From: Selenomonadaceae bacterium
GTDB taxonomy: Bacteria > Bacillota > Negativicutes > Selenomonadales > Selenomonadaceae
Reading direction: 5' to 3'
Length of the DNA: 64,000 nt
NCBI GenBank assembly: GCA_017535925.1
Contig: JAFXTD010000034.1
Location: 18,529 to 82,528 of the forward strand
Shown here: positions 1-9,301 of the stretch, piece after piece
Layout: each line of letters begins with the position of its first letter
Position numbering within the stretch: the stretch's first letter is position 1
Notes under the pieces: model-generated
Database searches by the model: none
Told to the model about the DNA's origin: nothing
What the model saw: the letters and a program-made list of their open reading frames with translations, nothing else
Translations under genes and position numbers: made by a program

Positions 1-648
1 TCCGATATATACGCTAACGGCGGATGGTATAAGCCGCCTGATCCGGAGGAAAAATTCGGTTCGGGCAGAGGTTCTCACGACGAAGAAATTATTGTTCCTT
101 ATATCAATACGCTGATTCCGTTGTTGACGAATAATAACATTCGCAATATCGTTGATTTGGGTTGCGGCGACTTTTGGATTATGCGTCATGTGCTTGGTGC
201 TCTTTCCGAAGCAGGCTACAATTTTTTCTACACGGGAATTGACGTCGTCGAGGATTTGGTAATTTATAATGCCGCTCGTTTTAAACATCCCGCCATTAAA
301 TTTCTTTGTATGGACGCCGCCGCTGATGATGAGCCTTTGCCCGACGGTGAGCTGTTGATTATCAGGCAAGTACTTCAGCATCTTTCCAACGCTGACGTAA
401 AAAAAATTTTGAGCAAGACGAAAAAATTTAAATTCGTTCTCATAACGGAAAGCATTTACGATGCGCCCGACGCCGTTCCCAACATTGACAAGCAAGCTGA
501 CAATCAAACCAGAGTTCATTTAAAATCCGGCGTTTATCTCGAACATGCTCCTTACAATTTCAAAAACATAGTTCATTTGCTTAAGGTTAAGGGCGGTGTT
601 TTGGGAAATATACAAAGCACGATTAGAACCGATTTGATAATAAATTAA
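1..648 (+). CDS. SAM-dependent methyltransferase, 5' end cut by window edge
   Basis: The frame is open from the first base, so the N-terminus lies outside the window; at least 215 residues are visible. The segment VDLGCGDFWIMRHVL is a class I methyltransferase motif I (SAM-binding glycine loop), followed by an acidic strand end (YTGIDVVEDL) and a later LIIRQVLQHLSN segment typical of motif IV/post-IV. The substrate is unknown. The next gene starts a few bases after the stop, so the two are probably cotranscribed. Similar single methyltransferases are scattered through this window and usually act on surface glycans or small molecules, but nothing here fixes the target. Confidence 0.75.
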   Translation, partial: SDIYANGGWYKPPDPEEKFGSGRGSHDEEIIVPYINTLIPLLTNNNIRNIVDLGCGDFWIMRHVLGALSEAGYNFFYTGIDVVEDLVIYNAARFKHPAIKFLCMDAAADDEPLPDGELLIIRQVLQHLSNADVKKILSKTKKFKFVLITESIYDAPDAVPNIDKQADNQTRVHLKSGVYLEHAPYNFKNIVHLLKVKGGVLGNIQSTIRTDLIIN

Positions 649-661
649 GGAGATGACAGCG

Positions 662-973
662 TTGCCGAAAATTCCGAAGGGCTTGACCGATAAAGACATG
701 GTAAAAAATTACGTCGAGGAAGAGACGATTGAACAGCAACTTTTAACCGCGGCGAAGAAAGCCGAAAAGTTGCGCATGATAGCCGAAGCGGAGGCACCAC
801 CCGCGCCGCTTGCAAAGGCAGGCTTCACGCCCGAACTCACCGATAAACTCGGTCGCGAACTCCTTGCGCTGAAGATTGAACTTTCAAATGCTGGTGTCAA
901 AAGTTACAACTTCAAAATAAAACGTGACGGCGAAAAAATAACCTTAACCGTCACGGACAAAAAACTTTTTTGA
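662..973 (+). CDS. Small hypothetical protein, charged, about 103 residues
   Basis: I do not recognise this protein. TTG at 662 is preferred over ATG at 653 because AAGGAG (647-652) lies 9 bases before the TTG but abuts the ATG. The protein is soluble and charged, with an N-terminal helix rich in Lys/Glu/Ala (about residues 15-50, possible coiled coil), an Ala/Pro-rich linker and a C-terminal part with alternating polar/hydrophobic residues that could be strands. No signal peptide or membrane segment is visible. It follows the methyltransferase closely and may share its transcript. Confidence 0.55.
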   Translation: MPKIPKGLTDKDMVKNYVEEETIEQQLLTAAKKAEKLRMIAEAEAPPAPLAKAGFTPELTDKLGRELLALKIELSNAGVKSYNFKIKRDGEKITLTVTDKKLF

Positions 974-1039
974 AACGCTTTGACAATTCACGAGCCGAAT
1001 AAAATCGAAACCCGGTCGCACAATTTAGCTTTCAGCTTT

Positions 1040-1070
1040 CAGGATTTTAATTCCTAATTCCTAATTGTAA
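1040..1070. repeat. Short iterated intergenic repeat (TTCCTAA units)
   Basis: Contains successive ATTCCTA units after two AGCTTTCAG-like units. One of many such loci in the window. Just upstream (about 1009-1020) is a short match, CCCGGTCGCAC, to the first stem of the three-stem repeat seen at 40215. Confidence 0.6.
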
Positions 1071-1130
1071 AGATTGCGCTTGTTACAAAAAATTTTTTGA
1101 CCGAAAAATTTTTGAGGGGAAGGTAATTTA

Positions 1131-2414
1131 ATGGACACTATGACTTACGTGGCGATTGCGATTTTCGTAACCGCCTACGCGCTGATAATTTCCGAAAAAG
1201 TTCACCGAACCGTTGTCGGACTTTTCGGCGCAATGCTGATGATTCTGCTGGGGATTATCGACCAAGAAACTGCAGTGCACCACATCGACTTCAACACAAT
1301 CGGGCTTTTAATGGGCATGATGATTGTCGTCAACATCACAAGCGAAACGGGGCTGTTCAATTTCTTGGCGATATGGGCTGCGAAAAAAGTTAAGGCTCAA
1401 CCCGTCGCTCTGCTTGTTGCATTGAGCACATTAACTGCCGTTTGTTCCGCGCTCCTCGACAACGTGACGACCGTCCTTTTGACCGTGCCGATAACTTTCA
1501 ACATCGCCGCGCAACTGAAAGTCGACGTGAAACCGTTCCTCATGGCGCAGATTATCAGCTCAAATATCGGAGGCACCGCAACGCTTATCGGCGACCCGCC
1601 AAACATCATGATAGGCTCGGCTGTCGGTTTGAGCTTCGGCGATTTCGTCCTCAACATGACGGGTGTCTCGATTTTAATCTTCGTCGTGACTGTCGGGCTG
1701 TTAGTCATGATTTACAAAAACGATTTGCACACGAAGCCCGAACTTCAAGATAAAGTCATGCGCCTCAACGAACACGAACAAATTACCGACCACCTGCTCC
1801 TGAAAAAATGCTTGTTCGTCTTGGCGATAACGATAAGCCTGTTTGCGTTTCACGGAATGCTCGGTCTCGAATCGGCAACGGCGGCTCTCACCGGCGCAAG
1901 TTTGCTTTTGCTGATAACTTTCTCTCACAACGAAGAAATGATTGCCAAAATGTTGAGCAAAGTCGAATGGCTTGCAATATTCTTCTTCGGCGGGCTGTTT
2001 ATTCTCGTCGGCGCGCTGGTTGAAACCGGCGTTATCAAAATGCTTGCGCAAGAGGCAATGGAAATTACCAAAGGCGACTTGACTTTCACCGCGATAGTTA
2101 TCATTTGGATGAGCGCGATTGCCTCCGCGTTTATCGATAATATTCCGTTCGTTGCGACGATGATTCCGCTGATTAAAGATATGGGAGCAATGGGCTTGAC
2201 GAACCTCGACCCGCTGTGGTGGAGCTTGGCATTGGGTGCTTGCTTGGGCGGCAACGGAACTTTAATCGGCGCGTCGGCTAACGTCGTCGTTGCCTCGATG
2301 GCGGCTCAACGCGGGCGTGCAATTTCTTTTATCGGCTTCATGAAAGTTGCCTTCCCGCTGATGATTCTTTCGATAATTATTTCAACCGCCTACATTTATC
2401 TGCGTTACTTGTAA
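1131..2414 (+). CDS. ArsB/NhaD-type ion transporter
   Basis: A 427-residue integral membrane protein with about eleven hydrophobic segments. The segment SNIGGTATLIGDPPNIMIG (about 144-162) is the signature of the ArsB/NhaD (P-protein, SLC13-related) ion transporter superfamily; the inverted-repeat counterpart GGNGTLIGASANVV lies near residue 373. Family members move Na+/H+, arsenite or dicarboxylates across the inner membrane; the sequence does not tell which. There is no arsR or arsC nearby, which argues mildly against an arsenite role. The ATG has a purine-rich site, GAGGGGAAGG. It appears to be a single-gene transcript. Confidence 0.85.
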   Translation: MDTMTYVAIAIFVTAYALIISEKVHRTVVGLFGAMLMILLGIIDQETAVHHIDFNTIGLLMGMMIVVNITSETGLFNFLAIWAAKKVKAQPVALLVALSTLTAVCSALLDNVTTVLLTVPITFNIAAQLKVDVKPFLMAQIISSNIGGTATLIGDPPNIMIGSAVGLSFGDFVLNMTGVSILIFVVTVGLLVMIYKNDLHTKPELQDKVMRLNEHEQITDHLLLKKCLFVLAITISLFAFHGMLGLESATAALTGASLLLLITFSHNEEMIAKMLSKVEWLAIFFFGGLFILVGALVETGVIKMLAQEAMEITKGDLTFTAIVIIWMSAIASAFIDNIPFVATMIPLIKDMGAMGLTNLDPLWWSLALGACLGGNGTLIGASANVVVASMAAQRGRAISFIGFMKVAFPLMILSIIISTAYIYLRYL

Positions 2415-2474
2415 AAAAATTTTAAGGTCGGCAGGCTCGAAAGAGTTTGTCGACCAATTTTTTTGGAGGTTATC

Positions 2475-3817
2475 ATGAAACTTTATCCCGATTCGAAAGT
2501 TTATATCTTCTGCCCCGGCAATTATGCCGGCGGCGGTCCGGAGCTCTTGCATCAACTTGCTTCCGCGCTCATTTCTTTCGGTGTGGAGACTTACACGGTT
2601 TACGGTGCCATGACTAAAGGAATTTTTAATCCCGAAGACCCCGTTCATGACGCTTACAAAAAATATCATGTGCCGTACACCGTTCAACTGGAAGATAATT
2701 CAAAAAACGCGATAATTATTCCCGAAACCATAACTTACGAACTTTACGGCGGGAAAAAATTCGCCGAGTGCTTTGGTGGATGAGCGTCAACAATTACTTG
2801 GAGAATATTACAGACCTCGTTCAAAGTTGTTTGAAAGAGCCGCTTGGAAACCCCATGAAAAAATTTTTTACCTTCGGCAAAGAGGACAAAGATATTGAAC
2901 ATTGGGTTCAATCGGAATATGCGCGTCAATTCGTCCAACTCAACGGCGTGCCCGAACATAAAATTTACATGGTTGAAGATTATCTCAATCAAGCGTTCCT
3001 CAGCCGCGCCGCGCAGATTGACTTGACTGCCAAGAAAAATTTCGTCACGTTCAATCCGAATAAAGGCTTTGAAGTCACGCAACAGCTTATGAAACTTGCG
3101 CCCGACATTGTTTGGCGACCGATTCAAAACATGACGCCCGCGCAGGTTCAAAATCTTTTGGCTAAGGCGAAAGTTTACATAGACTTCGGTGAATTTCCCG
3201 GCAAGGACAGGATTCCTCGCGAAGCCGCACTTTCAAATTGCGTCGTGATAACCGGCAGGCGAGGTGCCGCCGCAAATGACGTTGACATAAACATTCCCGC
3301 CGAGTTCAAATTCGGTATGCAAACAACGCTTCAAGACATCGTCAAAAAAATTCGCGAGGTCTTTGAAAATTTTGAGCGCGAACTTGATAAGCAAAAAGCC
3401 TTTCGTGACAAAGAACTCAACGCGCAAAAAAATTTTATCGCGGAAGTTGCTGACGTGTTTAAAATAAAAAATTTCCCGCCGCCGAGTGTCGCGTTTATTC
3501 AAGGCGTACAGGAAAAAAGTTTTCTGCTTGTTCAAGAATTGTTTCAGAGCAAAGACTTTACTCCGAAATTTATTGTTGATGACGTATTGGCAATGACGGA
3601 AATTTTCGACGAACTTATTTGGCGCGAACAGAAACGAAATTATCTGCGCGTCGGAAAAAATTTTATCGAGATAATCACGCGGGACGACGCAAAGTTTTTG
3701 TACTTGGAAGGGCGCATAAAAAGATTTGCGTTGCTTGAGCCGACGGACACCGAGCTTGACGAGGTGAAAAATTTTTACGAGGCGAATGATTCGGACGTTT
3801 TGATTTTCAATCGCTGA
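2475..3817 (+). pseudogene. GT-B-like glycosyltransferase, frameshifted (or sequencing error)
   Basis: The ATG at 2475 follows GGAGG. The first frame encodes an N-terminal glycosyltransferase-like domain (CPGNYAGGGPELLHQL near the start) and stops at 2783. The rest of the protein, starting KIRRVLWWMSVNNYL, is in another frame and runs to 3817. The break falls on the A6 run at 2754-2759: one extra A would restore a single protein of about 447 residues. The second half holds a donor-binding-like domain and a C-terminal extension of unknown role. Probably a surface-glycan transferase. The ends overlap the convergent ABC gene by 11 bases. The gene may be dead, slip at the A run, or be a homopolymer read error. 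Confidence 0.7.
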
Positions 3818-4544
3818 AAATTTTTTGTTGGAAGACCTCGCGCATTTCCTCCGATTGAAAAACTTCTTGCGCCTTGCCGATTTTTAAAACCTTTTTGTTA
3901 AGCAAAATCACTTTGTCGGCGAAACGCTCAATCATTTCCAAATCGTGAGAGATTAAAAGTATCGCCATATCTTCCGCCGCTTTGAGTTCGGCAACAAGTT
4001 CGTAAAAAATTCTCATGCCGATTTTGTCGACGCCGCTTATCGGTTCGTCAAGCAAAAGCAAATCCGGCAACGGGTCGAGTGCAAGAGCCAATAAAATTCT
4101 TTGCAACTCGCCGCCCGATAACGCCCCCAATCTTCGGTAGATTAAGTGTTCAGCTTTGACACGCCGAAGATTTTTTATTACGCGCTCGTGAATGAACTTT
4201 GAACTGCAAAGCCACACGGGTCGCCACGTCAGGCACGCCATGAACAAATCCAAAACGGTCGTCGGGCTTGTCGCGTCGAATTTCAAAGTTTGCGGAACGT
4301 AGCCGATAATCGGGCGGAGGTGTTCGCCCTTTGCGTCGAAGTAATTCAACTTGCCGGCGTGATTGACTTCGCCGAGTATCGACTTTAAGAGCGTGGACTT
4401 GCCCGCGCCGTTCGGTCCGATTAAAGCAGTCAGCTCGCCGCAATGAATCGTGAAGTTCACGTCTTCAAAGATAATCAGTTCTCCGACCTTGACGGAAAAA
4501 TTTTCAATCTGCGTCGTGCAGAGTTTTGATTGAGTGTGTTTCAT
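3807..4544 (-). CDS. Metal-type (ZnuC/MntB-like) ABC transporter ATPase, orphan
   Basis: A 245-residue ABC ATPase: Walker A GPNGAGKST (about 42-50), Q-loop VPQTLKF, signature LSGGELQR, Walker B LLLLDEPISGVD and the H-loop ISHDLEMIERF. The short DEPISGVD stretch and overall pattern resemble the ATPases of zinc/manganese/iron ABC-3 transporters. No permease or binding protein is adjacent: downstream is the convergent glycosyltransferase, upstream an intergenic gap with an IS end. It therefore must pair with a membrane protein encoded elsewhere, or is a remnant of a lost operon. Confidence 0.8.
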   Translation of the reverse strand: MKHTQSKLCTTQIENFSVKVGELIIFEDVNFTIHCGELTALIGPNGAGKSTLLKSILGEVNHAGKLNYFDAKGEHLRPIIGYVPQTLKFDATSPTTVLDLFMACLTWRPVWLCSSKFIHERVIKNLRRVKAEHLIYRRLGALSGGELQRILLALALDPLPDLLLLDEPISGVDKIGMRIFYELVAELKAAEDMAILLISHDLEMIERFADKVILLNKKVLKIGKAQEVFQSEEMREVFQQKIFSD

Positions 4545-4559
4545 TTCATATTAACGTTT

Positions 4560-4586
4560 ATTGATTGGTAATTGGAAATTGGGAAT
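4560..4586. repeat. Short iterated intergenic repeat (AATTGG units)
   Basis: GGTAATTGGAAATTGGGAAT: AATTGG-type iteration in the gap between the ABC ATPase and the flavin reductase. Confidence 0.5.
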
Positions 4587-4606
4587 GGCAGAAGACACTT
4601 CAAAAA

Positions 4607-4622
4607 AATTTACCAACAGCTC
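4607..4622. mobile_element. Solitary IS5-type inverted-repeat end
   Basis: TTTACCAACAGCTC followed by CTAA. This matches the end sequence of the IS5-like element at 63866 and of the element at 48206. No transposase is linked to it here, so it is a relic end. Confidence 0.5.
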
Positions 4623-4652
4623 CTAATCAAGCTTGTCATTTGTTGACTCGAT

Positions 4653-5183
4653 TTAATCTTCGATAATGTAAGCCTTGAGAATTTCGCCGTAGTAAGCGAC
4701 GTGCGGCTCGGAGTGCGCGGTGTTCGGCATGTAAAATTTTCCGAAGCGGGCGTTGATGTTTTTAATCGGTTGCTCTTGACTGAAGACGACGCGGCATTCC
4801 AAAGTCAAAGGCAGTTCTTTAATCGCGGGCGGACGAACTGTTTCCGCCTCGACCAAATGAACGCCTGCCTTAGCCAACTTATCAATATCGCGACCCGATT
4901 TACTGCCGCACAAGCCGACAGCCTTAGCCGCCTCTTTGGAAAATTTTTCGCCGTAGGGAACGCAGATTGTGAATTCGCCCGTGCGTTCAATCAATTCGTA
5001 AGTGAATCTCGACGTGCGAACGTAAGCCGCGAAAATCGGAACGCCCCACTCAATGCCGAGCGTGCCCCAGCCGATTGTCATGGCATTGACGCAATCTTCA
5101 GCCTCGCTCGTCAAAAGAATTCCTCCGGGCAACGCCTTAAAAATTTCGCCCGCGTAATCGAACGGATTAATTTCCTTCTTCAA
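4653..5183 (-). CDS. Flavin reductase-like / flavoredoxin family protein
   Basis: About 176 residues with the flavin-reductase-like FMN-binding split-barrel pattern: MKKEINPFDYAGEIFKALPGG at the start, NAMTIGWGTLGIEWGVP, and VRTSRFTYELIERTGEF. These proteins bind FMN and use or pass electrons from NAD(P)H or ferredoxin-type donors. TTG at 5183 is chosen because GGGAGGA lies about 6 bases upstream; the in-frame ATG 15 bases earlier overlaps that site. Transcribed away from the protease gene at 5386. Confidence 0.8.
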   Translation of the reverse strand: MKKEINPFDYAGEIFKALPGGILLTSEAEDCVNAMTIGWGTLGIEWGVPIFAAYVRTSRFTYELIERTGEFTICVPYGEKFSKEAAKAVGLCGSKSGRDIDKLAKAGVHLVEAETVRPPAIKELPLTLECRVVFSQEQPIKNINARFGKFYMPNTAHSEPHVAYYGEILKAYIIED

Positions 5184-5308
5184 AACAATTCCTCCCATCT
5201 GTTTGTCAACGGCAATTTTAATATTTTTATCTTGAGTTGTCCAGGCGGAAGGCTTTTCGATTTTATTATCGAAAATATTTTTTCAGATAAAATTCCGGAT
5301 ATATTTAA

Positions 5309-5338
5309 TTGACAAGAAAGAGGAACAACAATTATAAT
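5309..5338 (+). promoter_or_regulatory. Sigma-A-type promoter for the clostripain-like gene
   Basis: TTGACA (5309-5314) and TATAAT (5333-5338), both exact consensus, 18-base spacer, about 40 bases before the ATG at 5386. Confidence 0.75.
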
Positions 5339-5385
5339 ACACAAAGCAACACAAAAAATTTTTTATTTGATAAGGAGATGAGGAA

Positions 5386-7374
5386 ATGTTCAAACGAACG
5401 CTTGCCGCCATGCTGATTTTGGCGGTGACAATCTGTTTCGGCGTCAAGGTCGACGCTGCCGACGCACGCCACACCAAAGACGATCAGTGGCTTATCTACA
5501 TGTACATTTGCGGCACGGATCTCGAAGAAAGCGGGGCGGCGACCAACGATATCTTTGAAATGCAAGATGTTGACTTGCCGCCGAATGTCAAAGTTTTGAT
5601 TTACGCAAACGGCGCGATAAATTGGAAACACGGTTTGATTGAAAGAAAAGGACCGGGCGTTTATCTGTATCATTCGGGCGGATTGTCGAAACTCTCAAGT
5701 TGGAAAGCAGACATGGGCAAACCCGAAACGTTGAAGAAATTCCTCAAATTCGGCGAAGAAAATTTTAATATCGACCGTAGAATTTTAATCCTTTGGGATC
5801 ATGGCGGCGTGAACGGTATTTGCTACGATTTTGCCTTTGACAACACTTCCAAGCCCGAAAGATTTCATCACTTAACTTACGACGACCTCAACAAGGTTTT
5901 TGCAAGCGTTTACGGTCATTCAAACAAAAAGCCTTTTGAGCTGATAGGATTCGATGCTTGTATGACCGGCTCTTACGAATTGGCGAACAGCATTGCCGAT
6001 TACTCGCGATACATGGTCGGCTCGGAACCTTCCACACCCGGTGCCGGCTGGTACTATACGTATTGGATTGGAGAATTGGCAAAAAATCCTGCCATGAACG
6101 GTGCCGCTATCGGGCGAGCTGTTTGTGACGGCAATATGGCATATTACACAATAACCGACAAGGAAACCGGCGGCTACGGCTCAAAAATCAGTGCATATTC
6201 ACTAATCGACCTTTCAAAAATGCCCGACCTTCGCAAAGCTTACGAGAAATATTTTTCAGAGGCAAAAAATCTTTCCATCAATGAAAGAGGCTTTAGCGGC
6301 AAGTTTGCTCGTGCTGCTTCCGGCGGAAATGCAGAAAGATATTCGGATCGGTATACGGATTTGAGTATTCTCGCCGAAAATACCTCAGCCATTTTGCCTG
6401 AAGCTTCTGCCGAATTAATTTCCGCGCTTAACGAGGCAGTTGTCCACAATCAAGGCGGCTCATATCTGCGCGGCAAAGGAATTTCGACTTATTATCCTTA
6501 CGTCTTGGACGAGTTCGGCACTTTCTTAACGCAAAAATCCACGCCAAGTGCTCAAAAAAACCTATACAAAAATCTGCTTAAGCTTGACGTATCGAATTTA
6601 TCCGGACTTCCCATTAATGAAAATTCAGACGGAAACGGCTTTATACAACTTACTCCGGAACAGCTGGAAAATGTTTCCAACGTCGAATGCGTGATAATGC
6701 CTTGGGTCGAAGGGGGCGATGAGTCTTTCGGCTTGGAAAATACAGGTTTTGTTATCCTCCCCTCCGATACACATTTAAAACGGGATTGGGACTCCGGAAC
6801 ATTTACGGAAAACTTTTCTTGGGGCGGTCAGCCGACAATAGACGGGCACAAGATAACCATGAAACTGATAACCGAAAAAATCCTGCCGCCCGAAAATGAC
6901 GGGACTGATGAGGAAGCCTTCCGTGATTACTATGAAGTTCCGATTTATTGGAGCGGCAAAAGACAATATACGGATGAAAACGGCGAAGCAGCAGTTAAGA
7001 CATTGCGGGGACCTTGTAATCTTCTGGTCGCTTATGAGTGGGCAACGAAAAATTGGAGAATATTTGGCATAGGTTCTGATGTTGAAAACGGCATGGTTCG
7101 TCAAATGAATATTTTCCTTAAACCCGGCGACATTATAGTTCCGAGATTCGACGCGCTGATTTCCACCGGCAACAACCTGTCCTATAAATCAACCTATGGT
7201 GAACCGTTCGTCTACAGAGAATTTTCAAAGCTGGATTTTCCACACTTTGAAAAAGGAACTTACGCTTACATGTTCAGTTTCACTGCGCCAAACGGCAACG
7301 CTGTAAACTCGTCGTATATTTTAATCAACGTTGATGAAAACGGAAACATTACCAGAGATTTCTCGAAAGAATAA
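5386..7374 (+). CDS. Secreted clostripain-family (C11) cysteine protease
   Basis: 662 residues with a Sec signal peptide (MFKRTLAAMLILAVTICFG, cleavage near AAD). The catalytic pair of the clan CD fold is visible: His in ILILWDHGG (about 138) and Cys in LIGFDACMTGS (about 191), each after a hydrophobic strand. The C-terminal 250 residues resemble beta-sandwich extensions of secreted C11 proteins. Clostripain-type enzymes cleave after basic residues and are often activated autocatalytically; specificity here is not shown. It has its own consensus promoter and ends at a bidirectional terminator. No partner genes are adjacent. Confidence 0.85.
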   Translation: MFKRTLAAMLILAVTICFGVKVDAADARHTKDDQWLIYMYICGTDLEESGAATNDIFEMQDVDLPPNVKVLIYANGAINWKHGLIERKGPGVYLYHSGGLSKLSSWKADMGKPETLKKFLKFGEENFNIDRRILILWDHGGVNGICYDFAFDNTSKPERFHHLTYDDLNKVFASVYGHSNKKPFELIGFDACMTGSYELANSIADYSRYMVGSEPSTPGAGWYYTYWIGELAKNPAMNGAAIGRAVCDGNMAYYTITDKETGGYGSKISAYSLIDLSKMPDLRKAYEKYFSEAKNLSINERGFSGKFARAASGGNAERYSDRYTDLSILAENTSAILPEASAELISALNEAVVHNQGGSYLRGKGISTYYPYVLDEFGTFLTQKSTPSAQKNLYKNLLKLDVSNLSGLPINENSDGNGFIQLTPEQLENVSNVECVIMPWVEGGDESFGLENTGFVILPSDTHLKRDWDSGTFTENFSWGGQPTIDGHKITMKLITEKILPPENDGTDEEAFRDYYEVPIYWSGKRQYTDENGEAAVKTLRGPCNLLVAYEWATKNWRIFGIGSDVENGMVRQMNIFLKPGDIIVPRFDALISTGNNLSYKSTYGEPFVYREFSKLDFPHFEKGTYAYMFSFTAPNGNAVNSSYILINVDENGNITRDFSKE

Positions 7375-7392
7375 ATAAACGTTCGCATAAAA

Positions 7393-7430
7393 AAATTTTC
7401 CCCCGCCAAAATCGGCAGGGGATTTTTTTT
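7393..7430. terminator. Bidirectional intrinsic terminator
   Basis: CCCC-GCC (7401-7407) pairs with GGC-A-GGGG (7414-7421) with one bulged A; T8 follows on the plus strand and A-rich sequence precedes it, so it can serve the protease gene and the convergent leuD. Confidence 0.8.
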
Positions 7431-7442
7431 TACGTCATGAAA

Positions 7443-7931
7443 TTATTTTTTCGACTTGATGTAATTTATGAGACCGCCCGCGTTTGCAATCTCTTGAACG
7501 AAAGGCGGCAAGGGGTGCGCGTGGAAAGTGTCGCCCGTCGTGAGGTTTTCAATCGTGCCCGTGTCGGTGTCAATCTTCAAAACGTCATCGGCAGAAATTT
7601 TTTCAACGTCGTCACCAATCTCCAACAGCGGCAAACCGATATTGATTCCGTTGCGATAAAAAATCCTCGCGAAGCTCGCGGCAATGACGACGGGAATTCC
7701 CGAAGCTTTGATTGCAACGGGAGCATGTTCGCGACTGGAACCGCAACCGAAATTTTTTCCGCCGACCATGATGTCACCCGCTTTGACGTTCGCGGCAAAA
7801 GTTTCGTCGATGTCAACCATGCAGTGCTTAGCCAATTCGGCAGGGTCGAACGTGTTGAGATAGCGTGCGGGGATTATAACGTCGGTGTCGATGTTGTCAC
7901 CGTAACGCCAGACTTTTCCTTCAAGCTTCAT
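7443..7931 (-). CDS. leuD: 3-isopropylmalate dehydratase small subunit
   Basis: About 162 residues. [19 protein letters not shown] at the start, then [15 protein letters not shown] and [10 protein letters not shown] are LeuD hallmarks of the short LeuD class that pairs with about 420-residue LeuC. With LeuC it isomerises 2- to 3-isopropylmalate in leucine synthesis. The ATG at 7931 is preferred over an upstream in-frame ATG because homologues start MKLEG-like. Its ribosome site (GAGGAATTAGGA) is contributed by the iterated AATTAGG repeat. Last gene of the ilv/leu cluster, ending at the shared terminator. Confidence 0.93.
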   Translation of the reverse strand: MKLEGKVWRYGDNIDTDVIIPARYLNTFDPAELAKHCMVDIDETFAANVKAGDIMVGGKNFGCGSSREHAPVAIKASGIPVVIAASFARIFYRNGINIGLPLLEIGDDVEKISADDVLKIDTDTGTIENLTTGDTFHAHPLPPFVQEIANAGGLINYIKSKK

Positions 7932-8014
7932 TCCTAATTCCTCATTCCTAATATTCATTAGCTTTCAACTGTCAGCTGTCAGACTTTTCATTCCCAATTA
8001 CCAATTCCCAATTC
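7932..8014. repeat. Short iterated intergenic repeats between leuC and leuD
   Basis: On the plus strand: TTCCTAATTCCTCATTCCTA, CAACTGTCAGCTGTCAG, then ATTCCCAATTACCAATTCCC units. Read on the minus strand the AGGAATTAGGA part forms the leuD ribosome site. Confidence 0.65.
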
Positions 8015-9280
8015 CTAATTGTTAAAAGCCTCCTCAGGCGTGGAAATTTTTCCCGTGATTGCACTCGCCGCCGCAACGAACGGACTCGCCAAATAAACTT
8101 CGCTGTCGACGTGACCCATGCGCCCGCGGAAATTTCTGTTGGTCGTCGAAACGCAACGTTCGCCCGCGCTCAAAATGCCCATGTAGCCGCCCAAGCACGG
8201 TCCGCAAGTCGGACAACTTACGACACAGCCCGCGTCGATAAAAATATCAATCCAATGGCAACGCATTGCCTCTTTGTAAATTTCTTGACTGCCGGGAATG
8301 ATTATACAACGAACATCGGGATGAATTTTTTTGCCGCGAAGAATTCCCGCCGCAATTCCCAAATCCTCAAGGCGACCGTTTGTGCACGAACCGATAACGA
8401 CTTGATTGATTTTAATTTCGCCGAGGGAGTCGACGGGCTTTACGTTTTCGGGCAAGTGCGGCAAGGCAACGACGGGTTTCAATTCGCTCAAATTAATTTC
8501 GACGGTCGAGGAATATTTTGCACCTTCATCAGCGGCGACCGGCTCAAAAGATTTTTTCACACGACGCGAAACATAAAGCTCGGCAATGTCGTCGAAGGGG
8601 AAGACTCCCGCCTTTGCACCCGCCTCAATCGCCATGTTGGAAATCGTCAAGCGGTCGGTCATTGAAAGTTCGGCAACGCCTTCGCCCGTGAACTCCAACG
8701 CTTTGTAAAGTGCGCCGTCCACTCCGATTTTTCCAATCAGCGTGAGGATAACGTCCTTGCCGCAAATATTTTTCGGCTTCTTGCCCGTGAGGTGAACGTT
8801 AATTGCTTCGGGGACTTTGAACCAAGCTTTGCCCGTTGCAAGTCCGACAGCGAGGTCGGTTGTGCCGACGCCGGTCGAGAAAGCGTTGACTGCTCCGTAA
8901 GTGCAAGTGTGGCTGTCCGCGCCGATAATCAACATGCCGGGCGCGACGATTCCGAATTCGGGCAGGATAACATGTTCAATGCCGACGCGCCCCTGTTCGT
9001 AGTAGTGAACGATTTTATTTTTGCGGGCGAAGTCTCTCATAATCTTTGCGAGGTCTGCGCTCTTTATGTCTTTGGCGGGTTGGAAGTGGTCGGGTATCAG
9101 CGCGATTTTGTTTGCGTCGAAGACAGGGCGTCCGATTTTTTCAAACTCTTTGATTGACGGCGGACCCGTCACGTCGTTTGCCATAACCAAATCCAAATCG
9201 CAAATGACCAGTTGCCCCGCCTCGACGCTGTCAAGTCCCGCGTGTCGTGCGAGGATTTTTTCGCTCATTGTCATGCCCAT
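8015..9280 (-). CDS. leuC: 3-isopropylmalate dehydratase large subunit
   Basis: 421 residues, the length of the archaeal/Firmicutes-type LeuC. It carries the aconitase-family [15 protein letters not shown] block, VIGSCTNGR, and [11 protein letters not shown] near residue 350, giving the three cysteines that hold the 4Fe-4S cluster. It forms the catalytic subunit with LeuD. The ATG at 9280 follows AGGAGAG. The gene is 21 bases downstream of the glycosyltransferase stop, so it is probably read through from the ilvN promoter or from a promoter I cannot see. Confidence 0.95.
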   Translation of the reverse strand: MGMTMSEKILARHAGLDSVEAGQLVICDLDLVMANDVTGPPSIKEFEKIGRPVFDANKIALIPDHFQPAKDIKSADLAKIMRDFARKNKIVHYYEQGRVGIEHVILPEFGIVAPGMLIIGADSHTCTYGAVNAFSTGVGTTDLAVGLATGKAWFKVPEAINVHLTGKKPKNICGKDVILTLIGKIGVDGALYKALEFTGEGVAELSMTDRLTISNMAIEAGAKAGVFPFDDIAELYVSRRVKKSFEPVAADEGAKYSSTVEINLSELKPVVALPHLPENVKPVDSLGEIKINQVVIGSCTNGRLEDLGIAAGILRGKKIHPDVRCIIIPGSQEIYKEAMRCHWIDIFIDAGCVVSCPTCGPCLGGYMGILSAGERCVSTTNRNFRGRMGHVDSEVYLASPFVAAASAITGKISTPEEAFNN

Positions 9281-9301
9281 GTTATCACTCTCCTAAAATT
9301 T

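Noticed and set aside
653..661. ATG at 653 as start of the small hypothetical gene
   Set aside because: It directly abuts AAGGAG; TTG at 662 has normal spacing.
5252..5284. Hairpin TTTTCGAT/ATCGAAAA with T-rich tail as a terminator
   Set aside because: It lies between two divergent gene starts, where a terminator has no obvious gene to serve; left as an A/T-rich palindrome.
4701..5312. Plus-strand open frame of about 200 codons opposite the flavin reductase
   Set aside because: Antisense to a recognised gene, and continues over the promoter region of the protease gene.
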